64,000 nucleotides of DNA, from contig NC_133167.1 in assembly GCF_040802235.1 (NCBI RefSeq), forward strand, positions 12,082,501 through 12,146,500, read 5' to 3'. Each line of letters begins with the position of its first letter. Positions within the stretch are counted from its first letter, which is position 1. The position numbers were made by a program, and so were the translations under genes. The stretch is from Manis javanica (Eukaryota > Chordata > Mammalia > Pholidota > Manidae). The notes under the pieces were generated by a model that was not told the DNA's origin, made no database searches, and saw nothing but the letters and a program-made list of their open reading frames with translations. Below are positions 24,691 through 35,205 of the stretch, piece after piece.

Positions 24691-27030
24691 TGGGCATACC
24701 TTGTTTTATTGTTCTCCACTTTGTTGTACTTGGTAGGTATTGCATTCTTTACAGATTGAGGGCATGTGGCAACCCCAAGCTGAGCAAATCTATTGGTACC
24801 ACTTTTCCAACAGCAGTGGCTCACTTCATGTCTCTGTGTTATGTTTTGGTAATTCTTGCAATATCTCAAACTTTTTCTTATTATAACTGTTATGGTAATC
24901 AGTGATCAGTGATCTTTGATGTTACTATTATAATTGTTTTGGTGCCATAAATCGCACCAATGTAAGATACTTGATCGACAAATGTGTGTGTTCTGACTGC
25001 TCTGCCAATCAAACATTCCTCTAGTTCTTTCCCTGTCTTTGGGCCTCCCTATTCCAAAAGACACAGTACTGAAATTAGGCCAATCAATAACTCTACAATG
25101 GTTTCTAAGTGTTCAAGTGAAAGGAAGATTCTTGTGTCTCTCAATTTTAACCCAAAAGCTAGAAATGAATAAGTTTGATGAAGAAGGCATGTTGAAATCC
25201 AAGATAGGCCAAAAGCTAGACCTCTTGTGCCAAATGATTAGCCATGTCCTTTGTGAATGCAAAGGACATAAATAATGATGCTCAGCATGACTAATCACCA
25301 AGGAAAAATTCTTGAAGGAAATTTAAAGTGTTACTCCAGTGAATGCATAAATAATAAGAAATTGAAACAGCCTTACTGCTGACATGGAGAAAGTTTAGTG
25401 GTCTGGATAGAAGATCAAACCAGTGACAACATTTCCTTGAGCCAGAGCCAAATCCTAATCCTAACTCCTTTCAAACCGATGAAGCCTGACAGAGGTGAAG
25501 AAGCTACAGAAAAAAAGCTGGAAGCTAACAGAGGGTACAGATTTAAGGAAAGAAGTCATCCCTATGATTTCAAAGTGAAGCGCAAAGCAGCAAGTGCTGA
25601 TGTGGAAGTGGCGGGTTATCCAAGATCTAGCAAAGGTAATTCATGAAGGTGGCTACACTAAGCTACAGTTTGTCAATATAGACAAAAGAGCCTTGTATTG
25701 GAAGACTTCATAGCCTAGGACTTTCATAGCCAGAGAGAAGTCAATGCCTGGTTTCAAAGCTTCAAAAAACAGGCTGACTCTCTCGCTAAGGGCTGATGTG
25801 GCTGGTGACTTTAAGTTGAAGCCAATGCTCCCTTACCATTCTGAAAATTCTAGGGCCCTTAAGAACTATGCTACATCTACTCTGCCTGTGCTCTATAAAT
25901 GAAACAAACCAGCATGAGTAATAGCACATCTCCTTAAAATATGGTTTACCTAATATTTGAAGCCCACTGTTGAGACCTACTGCTCAGAAAAAAAAATTTC
26001 TTTCAAAATAGGACTACTTATTGATAGTGCACCTGATCACCCAAGAATTTTGATGGAAACTAATGTTGCTTTCTTGCCTGCTAACACAACATCCATTCTG
26101 CAGCCCATGGATCAAGGAGTAATTTTGACCTTCAGGTCTTATTATTGAAGAAATACATTTCATAAGGCTGTAACTGCCATAGATTGTTATCCCTCTGACA
26201 GATCTCTAAATTGAAAAAATCTTCTGAAAAAGACTCACCATCCTAGATTCACCATTAAGAACATTCATGATTCATAGGAAGAGGTAAAAATATCAATATT
26301 AACCGGAGTTTGGAAGAAGTTGGTTACAACCCTCATGGTTGACTTTGATGGGTTCATGTCTTCAGTGGAGGAAGTGACTGCAGATATGGTGGGAATAGAA
26401 AAAGAACTAGAATTAGAAGTGAAGCCTGGAGATGTGACTGAATTGCTGCAATGACAAAACTTGAACACATGTGGAGTTGTTTCTCGTGGATGAGTAAAGA
26501 AAGCAGTTTCTGGGGATGGCCTCTGCTCCTGTTGAAGATGCTGTGAAGATGGTTGAGAAGAAGGTTTGAGAAGATTGATCCCAATTTTGAAAGAAGTTCT
26601 GTGGGTAAAATGCTATCAAACAGTATTTCATGCTACAGAGAGAATCTTTCATGAAAGGAAGAATTAATAGATGTGGCAAACTTCTATTTTGTCTTAACAA
26701 GAAATTGTTACAGTCACCCCAACCTGCAGCCACTGTCCCCCTGAATACTCAGCAGCCACCAACATCTAAGCAAAATCCTCCACCAACAAAAAGACTCCAA
26801 CTCACTGAAAACTCAGACAATGGTAGCAAGTTTTAGCAATAAAGCATTTTAAATTAAGGTATGTATATCATTCTTTTAGACATAATGCTATCGCACACAA
26901 TAGACTAAAGTGTAGTGTAAACATAAGTTTTATATGCAATAGGAAACCAGAAAATTCATTTGATTCATTATTGAGATACTTTATTGCAGTAGTTTGGAAC
27001 TGAACCCTCAAAATCTCCGAAGTATGCCTG
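24691..27030 (+). mobile_element. Tigger1-like DNA transposon, nearly complete
   Basis: A pogo/Tc1-mariner-class transposon of about 2.34 kb, close to the length I remember for Tigger1 (about 2.4 kb). The left end reads tgggcataccttgttttatt. The right end, complemented, reads caggcatacttcggagattt, so the termini are inverted repeats. Both ends are flanked by TA (24689-24690 and 27031-27032), the target-site duplication expected for this class. Inside, on the same strand, are remains of a pogo-type transposase with many stops and frameshifts. Such elements stopped moving in early placental or primate evolution (general knowledge). The copy is inactive. Confidence 0.92.
25957..26148 (+). pseudogene. 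Tigger transposase catalytic-region remnant
   Basis: This 63-codon stretch contains IDSAPDHPR and [17 protein letters not shown], which are the second and third catalytic aspartate regions of pogo-family (DDD) transposases. The two aspartates lie 28 residues apart here, a few residues fewer than I recall for Tigger1, suggesting a small deletion. The frame stops at 26146-26148. After the stop the same frame continues with recognisable transposase-like residues, so it is a broken copy with no expected product. Confidence 0.88.
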
Positions 27031-27809
27031 TAAAATATAAAATGCTAACCTGATTCCCATCCGATATATTCCATTTCTAACCTCTTATCCCCTACATCCA
27101 CTGATGTTTTATGTCAGTTTCTGTATTTGAAATTAAGCTATTTAGAGGCACATACCATTTGCTTAGATCTATGTTCTATGGCTTAGGGTGATCCTGTCCA
27201 TAAAAGTCTATTTTGTGGGTTTTTTTATTTCTGATTCAATGGTTTGGTCCATGCCAACTCAAACAAAAAGGAGACTTTGGAACTTGATAAAACTTGATTG
27301 CAGGCTATGCATTCTAAATTCTAGAAAATGCAGAACAGTAAAGGCTTGAATTTGAGGTTATAGAACAAATTTTCTTTCAACTGATCCCTAAAATGCCTAT
27401 TCTGTGGATTTGGAAAGTTTCCTTAATGATCCATCTAGAATTATAAACAGTTAAGCATAGGATAAACTAAACAATCTCATTTTACAATATATTTAAATTC
27501 AAGTGAAATAACATTCCAAATTGTAGCATCTATGTTATTACTAGATATTATTATATAACAGTAGATTAATATTATAATACAAGATTATATTATTATTATT
27601 ATTGTTCCATCATGAAATATTAGCCATTAATTTGGGTTAAGACATTGTCTTCAGAATGCCTGTAATATTGTCTTGCCTGTAACATGATAACAACCTTCTT
27701 ACTTATTGCAAGTGTTCTTTTGAGAATCTAATATATCAAAGAACAGAAAGCTTTTTAAAATGTGTAACTTCTCTACAAGTCCACTAGTAATAACATGCAC
27801 TAGTCTATT

Positions 27810-27995
27810 TGCTAGGTACTTTTTAAGAAATTTACACTTACTTACATATCCCTTTCATCAGCCTTGCCCCACATCCACTTATAGTTATCCCTATTTTTAA
27901 GGCTTAGAGAGGTTAAGTAAGAGGAAGAGGTAAAACTGGGGTTTGAACTCTGCAAGTCAGAGTCCACAGCATGTGCTGTCAACCACTATTCTACA
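27810..27995 (-). repeat. MIR SINE, antisense
   Basis: The order 'gctaggtactttttaagaaa', 'gttatccctatttttaaggc', 'ttagagaggttaagtaagag', 'gtttgaactctgcaagtcag' is the antisense MIR consensus order. Confidence 0.7.
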
Positions 27996-28269
27996 GAGGA
28001 AAGGCCAGTGACAATTCACTTGGTTTATTAATTAGTTGTTCTCTGAGAAATGGGCTGCAGGGTGGATATGTTTCTGTAATAGTATCTCTTTAAGTGAAAA
28101 GGTACAGAATGCAAAATGCAGCAAAGTGAAAACAGCATGGGGGTGGGGAAGGAAAGGTCCAAGGAAAAATATGAACCAAGAAACTTAAAACACTTCATGA
28201 TATTTTTCTTCTACATTTTGAATTTGTATTGAATCTGCAGTTACGACCCTTTTGTCACTCCTAATTTTT

Positions 28270-29450
28270 TTTATAAAATATTACTTCATTTATTTGTTTG
28301 TGAATAGGTTGTTATACATGTGCTACAAAGTGCAATAAGCACACAGGGTTTATAGTAAAATACATAATGTATAAATATATATATACACACATGTATGTCT
28401 CATATATGTATACATATAGATAGCATCTATGTATGTCTATATAGGCACTCCTGGCCCTCAGCTCTCAAGTTCCCCTTCCCAGAAACAACAACTGTAACCT
28501 GTTTCTTGTGCAACCTCCACCACAATTAATTTTAGAACACTTTCATCATCACCAAAAGAAGCCCTGTACCCATTAATATAATTCACTCTTCCCCCCAACA
28601 TTTTCCAACCCTATGCAATCACGAATCTACTTTCTGTTTCTAGATTTGCCTATTCTGGAAATGTCATAGAAAAGGCACCATAAATATGTGGTCTTTTGTG
28701 ACTAGCTTCTTTCATTTAGCAAAATGTTTTCCAGTTTATCCACATTATAGTGCATATCAATATTTTATTGCCAAAAAATACTCCATTGTAAGGATATATT
28801 ATGTTTTTTTATCTGAATAATGCTGCTGTGAACGTTCTTGTACAACTTTTTGTGTGAACATGTTTTCATTTCTCTAGGAGTATTCCTGGGTCATGCGCTT
28901 ACTCCATGAATAATATTTCGAGGAGCTGCCAGACTATTTTCCCAAGTGGCTGCGCTATTTTACCTTCCCACCACCAATGTATAAGGGGTCCAATCTCTCC
29001 ACATCTCCCCAACGTGCTACGTCTCAAGTTTTTATTATGGCCATCCTAGTGAGTGTGGTACCTCACTGTGACTCTGAACTGCATTTCCTTAATGACTAAT
29101 GATGTTGGTCACTGGCCTCTTAAGTATATCTTCTTTGGAGAAATGCATGTTTGCATTCTCTGCCCATTATTGGGCTATTTGTCTTGTCATTGTTGTGCTT
29201 CATTGCTTCTTCATTTTTCTTCAAATACTTTATTTTTTAGTGAATTTTAATATAGAAAATTTAATTTTTTAAATTCACAACAGAGATTTCCCCTTAGCCC
29301 CTACCACATGCACAGTCTCCACCATTATCAGCATCCCCTAAAAGAGTGAAATATTTCTTACAATTGATGAATCTACGTTGACACATAATAATCACCCCAA
29401 ATCCATAGTTTGCATTGGAGTCTTCATTGCGTTTTCGTAGATTTGCCTTT
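28270..29450 (-). mobile_element. L1M 3' region, antisense
   Basis: It runs through 'cacattatagtgcatatcaa', 'ataatgctgctgtgaacgtt', 'ccaagtggctgcgctatttt', 'accttcccaccaccaatgta', 'cctagtgagtgtggtacctc' and 'cattattgggctatttgtct', a familiar antisense L1M 3' series. The tail part (about 29260-29450: 'tctccaccattatcagcatc', 'gatgaatctacgttgacaca') resembles a further L1M segment. Long but decayed. Confidence 0.8.
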
Positions 29451-31261
29451 ACAAAGCATCTTAGCACTTCTTTCTCGAAAACTGAGAGATGGGTGTCCAG
29501 CAGAGTCAGAGAGTCCCAAATTAGTAGACCGGAAGCCATTTCAGCAGCAAAGAATGTGTGCATCATCACTGTGGCAATGGAGAAACACTGAGCAATCTGT
29601 CCTTGGCATCCTAAAGGGTGCTGAACCTAAACCTCAATGACTGTCCAAGGTTGAGGAGAGCCCCAGTGAGCATCATTATTGAAATACCTGAGTGTAAAGG
29701 TCACCTAAATCCACCCTCCTTCTCAGTGTGACCCATGGAATGGACATCATGTAGGGTATAGATAGGGCAAATAGGCATTTGTTTATCAGATCCTCAGGCA
29801 CCAGAACTCTGATGCTGCAGAAAGGAAAATTCATGATAATAAAGTACAAATGATTTTCTGTATTTGACAGGGTTGACAAATGTCTTGTGTGGGTTACTCT
29901 GTGTTCTGTATTAGCTCAGCGAACTGCTGTACTGGGACACATGAGGGATTTTGGATTCCTACAGTGTTCCCTTCCAGCACACCTTTCTTGAACTTCGTGA
30001 CTGCACCAGCCCTTAATTAAGGAATCCCCAAAACATTGTTTACTGAGCATTACTATTTGCCAGGCAATGCTATGAAACCTGGGACAAAGACAAGACACCT
30101 CTTCCTGGAAATCTCAAGTTCATTTTAAAGTGTTTAAGGTATTACCTCTCTCAAGAGAGACTTAAAGGGATCAACACAGCACATCTGTTAGAGCAGGGTG
30201 TGGCTGGAGTTATTCCCACAGAGATATTTGTATGCTACGACAGAGGCAACCACCTACTTTGCCTACCCTTACGTGTGACCTTCCCGTATTTCGTACAATG
30301 TGAAAGCATATAATGCAAGACACAGTACTTTATGAAGAGTATTGTGGAATTAACTGATGTTTCAGGTGGCACTTGCCAAATATTCCAGAGCCTCTGTTCA
30401 TCTTGATTTCTACGGTGTGCTGAAATGATGTCCAATCAGTATCTCTGGTTAACTAAATACCAGATAACAGATTGCTGACTCAAGCAGCTTAAAAATTTTT
30501 AGATCCAGGTGTGACCTTGTATTAAGACTATTTCTTGGCTTTGGAAATATGTCAAGGTCAGAGATCTATTAAAAGCTATTAAGAAAAACCTAGAGTAGTT
30601 GAAGTGGCTGTCCTGGCTCTCTCCAGGCTAGTATCCTAACGGCAGGGGCTGCTCCTGCACCCATCGGCCTCACACTGAGTTGGAGAACCTCCCTTGGTGC
30701 AACTCAAGATGAGAATTCTTAGAAGACTTTAATCAGATGGCTGTAGACAATGTGCAAGCCAGATGGCTTTGTGGCAAGACTAGGAGCAGGAAAACACCAC
30801 CAAAGTCAGTCCACCCCTATACCTGACCCACTCTATCTAGTAACTAAGTTCCATCCTCCTCATCCTATCCCCCACTACCCCGTAAGCCTCCTCCACCCTA
30901 TCACACAGATCTGTTGGTGTTTGGCTTCTATTGTCTGAAACTCCCTTGCTCACATACTTGTATTCGTTTGTTAACTTAGTTTTCTCATGCCTCCCATCCT
31001 CAACCCCAACCCCTATCAGCCTCATTCAGCCTTGAGGGGGGGCTGATAAATTCCCTTCCTTACTCCAGTTGCCAGAGCAATGTGAACTGGCACATAGTAG
31101 GTCCATAACGAATACTGGTTACAAACAGGTAAGTATGAGTTTGGAAGCTTATTCCAAGGCCCTGCGTGGGACTTGGGCAAGGGAGACTTCTAAGGGCTGG
31201 CATGGACAAGGTAGCGGAGATCCCAGCCATCGAATTCTTAAGAGGCCTCTAACCGCTTCCT
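29451..31261. other. Distal upstream region of DOCK10; no gene seen
   Basis: Single-copy-looking sequence leading into the CpG island, with an L2/MIR-like tail near 31085-31120 ('gcacatagtaggtccataac'). Composition changes sharply from AT-rich to GC-rich at about 31260. No TATA box at a plausible position was recognised. Confidence 0.5.
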
Positions 31262-31334
31262 AAAGGTGGAAGGGCCAGCCGAGCCCCGCCAGCGCCCACT
31301 GGCCAGCCCCGGGGAGCGGGGGCCATATCAGCAG

Positions 31335-31697
31335 ATGCGGCCGGAGCTGCAGCCCGACGAGGATCCTCCTAACGCGGGCGAGGGCTGTGGGCAGGCCCCG
31401 CCCGAAGCCCGCAGGGGCCGCCCCGCGCCCTCCCCCGCCTCCCGCCGGCCCCCGGGGGCGGCGAGGACGGCCCAGGCCGGCCAGCTGCGGCCACCCGCCC
31501 GCCCCGCGGTCCCTGCTCCGGAGGCGCCGCCGCCGGGCCGCGGCCGCTCGTCGAGTTGGCCGCGCGCGCCCGGAGGAGCGCGGAGTTTGCAAAGTCGGAG
31601 AGAAGGGGTGGGGGCGTCGGGGTGCGAGAGGGAAAACCCGCCTCTAGCGAGTAGAGCGAGGAAGCGGCGGGGAACGGCGCCGGGTTCCGCTTCCTGA
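31335..31697 (+). other. Possible upstream ORF in DOCK10 promoter/5' UTR
   Basis: The ATG at 31335 opens a 120-codon frame that ends with TGA at 31695-31697, 80 bases before the DOCK10 start codon. It would be a true upstream ORF only if transcription begins 5' of 31335. The predicted peptide is rich in proline, alanine, arginine and glycine, as any frame in such GC-rich DNA would be. No domain is recognised. Most likely it is a chance frame. Confidence 0.2.
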
Positions 31698-31777
31698 CCG
31701 GCGGTGCGGGAGAAGGTCGGCGCGGACAAGGCCGGCGGGACGCGCCCCGGACCCGCGGCGCGGCCGGGCGGCGGGAG

Positions 31778-31906
31778 ATGGCCGGCGAGAGGACCCGCAG
31801 GTTCACGCGCAGCCTGCTGAGGCCCGGGCAGGCGGCCGAGCTCCGGCACAGCGCCGCGGCCGCCGCCGCGGGGGCCGCCAGCAGCCGGCGGCGGCAGCAG
31901 CAGAGG
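31778..31906 (+). CDS. DOCK10: DOCK10 first coding exon (N-terminal 43 codons, partial gene)
   Basis: DOCK10 (zizimin-3) is a cytosolic DOCK-D family guanine nucleotide exchange factor acting on CDC42/RAC-type GTPases through a C-terminal DHR2 domain. Only its N-terminus is here; the PH, DHR1 and DHR2 domains lie on exons beyond the window. The frame starts MAGERTRRFTRSLLRPGQAA, which I recognise as DOCK10; DOCK9 and DOCK11 share the RKFTK/RAL-S-KPGTAAELRQS pattern but differ at the start. The ATG has a favourable context (G at -3, G at +4). The exon ends after codon 43 (AGG) in phase 0 at a GTGAGT donor, where the human protein, from memory, continues with a glutamine. Compared with remembered human sequence, the alanine tract is purer and two extra arginines precede QQQR. 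This exon defines the isoform that uses the CpG-island promoter; DOCK10 also has an alternative first exon, which I did not find here. Confidence 0.93.
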
Positions 31907-31912
31907 GTGAGT
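31907..31912 (+). other. DOCK10: Splice donor of DOCK10 exon 1
   Basis: AGG|GTGAGT is an excellent U1 match at the intron positions. Reading on past it gives a GC-rich frame unrelated to DOCK10, so the exon must end here. Confidence 0.9.
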
Positions 31913-32420
31913 GCGCCGGTCCTCCGCGGGGCCCCGCGCCCCGGGCCCCGGCCCCCAGCCCGGCACCCCCGCTCGCCTCCCCGCCGCCCTCGCGGGGCAG
32001 CGCCACCCACGCGCGAGCACCGGGGCGCCTTTGGGGACCGGGGACGCTCAGAGGAGCAGCTGCTCGGGCAGCAGGCAGCGCAGCGTGGGAGAGGCTGCGC
32101 CTGGGTGTCGGGGGGGTGCGAGGTGGCGGGAATGCACCGCGAGTCACCTTGGCTCTAGGTCGGGGTGCCAGGGGACCCGACCCTAGGGGTGGGGACGTCC
32201 ACAGCATGGAGCCCTCGGCCCGCGGGTCTGCGCGTCCCCCTCGCGCCGGCGACGATGCGCGGCGAGGAGAGGACGTGAGCAGAGGTGCTCGCCGCGGACA
32301 TGAACGGACTTCGCGCCCCCCTCCCTCCCCTCCTAAAAGCCCACAGACACGTCCCACCGCCCCAGAGAGGGCTGGGGCGACGGCCTGGGGGAGACGTGGT
32401 CGTTAAGTTTCCACTGTTTT

Positions 32421-34554
32421 CCGCTATTTCTCTAAGATGTTCGCGGGGCTCTCCGGGTTACTTCCTTACGGAACCGCCTTCTAAGTTCTGGGTGATTTCC
32501 GCGGGAAACCCCTGCGGCAGGAGCCGTCCCTTCTCAGCCGATGTCCAAATCATACCCGTGCTTCTCCAAGTTCAGATATTCCAGTAGGTGCCACTCCGGG
32601 GAGCAAATGTCAGGAGAAAAAAAATCTACCCTGGTGGGAAAAGGGCAGCGAGTGGCAACAGCCTCGCAGCGAGACGGGGGCTTAGCAGTCGCACCCTTAG
32701 CCTGCCTTCGCTGGGCCGGAATCCCACGCAGTGGGTTTCATTTTCCTTTTTGCCAGGAAATATCATTAGGAATTAAACAGCTTCTTTTCAGAGTGTCGAA
32801 GAAAGTGTTATTCTTGCCAGTCCCCGCTGAGGAGGGAGCCAAGAGCTGCCCAGAGCCAGTTCCCACAGCCAGGACTTCTCTCTAAAGCCAGAGGTCGGAA
32901 AGTTGAACGGAACAGAAGCTAATTGCCTGGCAGAGGCAAGAGGCATCGGATGCCCAGGAGGGTGGGGTGACTGAAGTGTGAACCGAGTTGGTGGCTGGGC
33001 GTCTTCTCTTTCACTTACTACTGGCTGCAGTCTGCCGTTACCCAGAGGTGATGCAGCTGTTAGCCACTGTGCCAGAAGCTGCCGGCGGTTCTGATGTCAG
33101 CATGTGCATTTTCAGGCAGGCTGCATAAACTGTCAGAAAGAATATTTGCAAAAAAAAAAAGAAATGTTCAATTCGAGTAAAAATAGAGATAATAAAATCT
33201 TTAGTCACGCGTAGATAACAATTTTTACTTTTGAACTATCATGCAGGATTGTGGCTTTGTCGCTCTGCCATTTGCTTTGCGGTAATTTAATTTTTCAGTT
33301 GATTCATTTCACCAAATCTCAGTGATATGTGGTAGAGAAATGAAGAGAAATAAATAACATTCATCTGGAATAAACAGCTTTAAATGTTCTTTACTTTTGT
33401 CTCTAAGTGAGTTCTAAAGTTTTGTGGTACTGGCATTTCTATAGAATACAAATCTAAGATACCTTTCTATAACACACACACATTATTTTCTCCAAATGTA
33501 TGTCAGATTTGAAATCCTAGGGTATCTTGTCAAAATGGATAAGCTGGATGGCTTAAAAAGAGTTGGGGGAGGGGGCAATTCACTGGCAAAGGTGTCCTGC
33601 CTCCCTCTCCTCACTTCAGCACCTTGGCCAACACTCCAGAATTAGCTCTTGCCAAGACGTTTCACCGGACCGAGCACATCTAGTCAGGCAGTTTTGGCAG
33701 CTATTTTGGCAGTAGAAAGACATGTGTTTTGCATTCCATTCTATCAGTTAACCCTTTTAGGAAAGCAAGAAGTTGGTGAGTGCTGTGAGTTGGCACCCAC
33801 ACTTAGTGGGATTCTTTGGGGCAGAGCATCCCTTTTGTACCTAAAACCTTGTTATTGGACTATGTGGTGAGAGTTAATCCTAGCTTATGTTGATCCAGTC
33901 CCTTAAAACTCTTTATGCTGGCTGCTTCAAGCCCTCAAATCCTGGCTATCAAGGGAGAAAATTTAATAGGATGGGGAAAGAAGATTATGGGATCAATACA
34001 GGCAGGTAAAATTGTGTGTATTGGAGCAAACTGTCACATACTGGAAAATATTTCAGACACTGGAAGGTATTGCTTGAGAAAAACCATCTCACTGCTATAG
34101 TGCCCCTTCTGAAGTCCTTGTTTTGGGGATGAAAATCCTCCAGAATGTTACAGAAACGTTTGTATAGGGTTTGAATTCTGCTCTGTCCAATAAGAACAGA
34201 TGAGATTGCCAGGTTAACAAGGTAGTTTTGGACTCTGAGGATGGTATATATACACACACGCATACAATACATACATACTCACGCTCACACACATACACAT
34301 AGGAAGGACAGGAAAGCTTCAAAGTGTGTTTGGATTACGGGAAGCAGAAAGCAAAGGGATCTTGAGAAAGGGCACTGACTTGGGTGGGGGGCAACTTGGA
34401 GGCCAGTTCCTGAGGAAGGGAGAGGCCGGCACTAAAGCAAACTTGATTTCAGTTTTAACCCAAGGTATTGCAGTAGGCTAATGTGCAGGCCAACTACTAG
34501 CGAGGACCCACTTAATTTCACATCTGTCTTAAGGACAATTATGGAGAGCTATCT
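32421..34554. other. Intronic sequence 3' of the CpG island; no repeat recognised
   Basis: Intermediate GC to about 33120, then AT-rich. The stretch 32880-33140 looks unique and might be promoter-proximal regulatory DNA, but I have no direct evidence. A short compound CA tract lies at about 34251-34300. Confidence 0.4.
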
Positions 34555-35205
34555 TCACTCCAGTATTCACTGCAGCATTTTCCACAATAGCCAGAATACA
34601 GAAATAACCTAAATATCTGTTGAAGGATGATGGGACTTAAAAAATGGATTAAGAAAAAATATATGTATATACCATGGAATATTATTCAACCTTAAAAAGA
34701 AGGGAATCCTGACATAGGAGACAATGTGGATGAATTGGAGGATATTATGCTAAGGACACAGAAAGACCAATGCTACATGAACTCATGTAGAATCTAAAAT
34801 AGTAAGATTCTTAGAAGCAGAGAACAGAATGATGGCTGCTGGGGTGGGTTAAGGGGAGTTGAAGGGGAAATTAAGACATACCAGTCAAAGGGTACAAAGT
34901 TTCAGTTATGTAAGGTGAATGGGTTCTGGAGTCCAATAGTACTGCATGGTAACAGTAGCTGTCAAATAGGTGACATACTGTATTGCATACTTGGAATTTG
35001 CTGAGAGGATAGTCTTTAAATCTTGACACCCACACAGTGGTAGCTATGTAGAGGTGCTGCATAAGTTATTTGACTTGATTGGTGATCTTTTTGTAATGCA
35101 TACATGTATGAAAATATCAAGTACTTCTTAAATAAAGACAGTTTTTATATATCAAAGGTATCTCAATGAAGTTGTTAAAAAGGAAAAAAAAAGAAGCAAC
35201 AACAA
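34555..35205 (+). mobile_element. L1MA/L1MB-like 3' end
   Basis: It begins in the ORF2 end ('ttccacaatagccagaatac', 'aaatatctgttgaaggatga', 'ccatggaatattattcaacc', 'gacaatgtggatgaattgga') and runs through the 3' UTR ('gaacagaatgatggctgctg') to an L1-style terminus ('tatctcaatgaagttgttaa') with an A-rich tail at about 35182-35192. About 650 bp, 5' truncated, sense. Confidence 0.85.

Larger units (their letters stand above)
1..31261. other. 5' intergenic region upstream of DOCK10
   Basis: No exon, RNA gene or intact gene could be recognised in this stretch. All open frames are short, lack recognisable domains, and many fall inside repeats listed separately. The content is AT-rich mammalian DNA with old L1, L2, MIR, LTR and DNA-transposon remnants. 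In human the region 5' of DOCK10 is also gene-poor (general knowledge), which fits. Distal enhancers or lncRNA exons cannot be excluded by reading alone. Confidence 0.7.
31262..32420 (+). promoter_or_regulatory. DOCK10: CpG-island promoter of DOCK10
   Basis: An abrupt block of very GC-rich, CpG-dense sequence surrounds the first coding exon, while both flanks are AT-rich. Several GC boxes of the Sp1/KLF type are visible, for example ccccgccc at 31396-31403, gggggcgg at 31454-31461 and acccgcccgcccc at 31493-31505. An ETS-type site (gcttcctg, complement caggaagc) lies at 31689-31696, about 80 bp before the start codon. I see no TATA box, so dispersed transcription starts are expected, as is usual for CpG-island promoters. 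The start site itself cannot be read from sequence. An ETS input would suit a gene expressed in lymphocytes, but that link is inference. Confidence 0.88.

Noticed and set aside
31328..32357. Long minus-strand open frames (184-230 codons) across the CpG island
   Set aside because: GC-rich DNA has few stop codons. The peptides are Ala/Arg/Gly/Pro-rich, overlap one another in different frames, and have no domains. They are shadows of the promoter and DOCK10 exon 1.
31911..32587. Plus-strand open frames downstream of DOCK10 exon 1, including read-through of the DOCK10 frame to 32158
   Set aside because: A consensus GTGAGT donor ends the exon at 31906, and the translated read-through does not resemble any DOCK protein.
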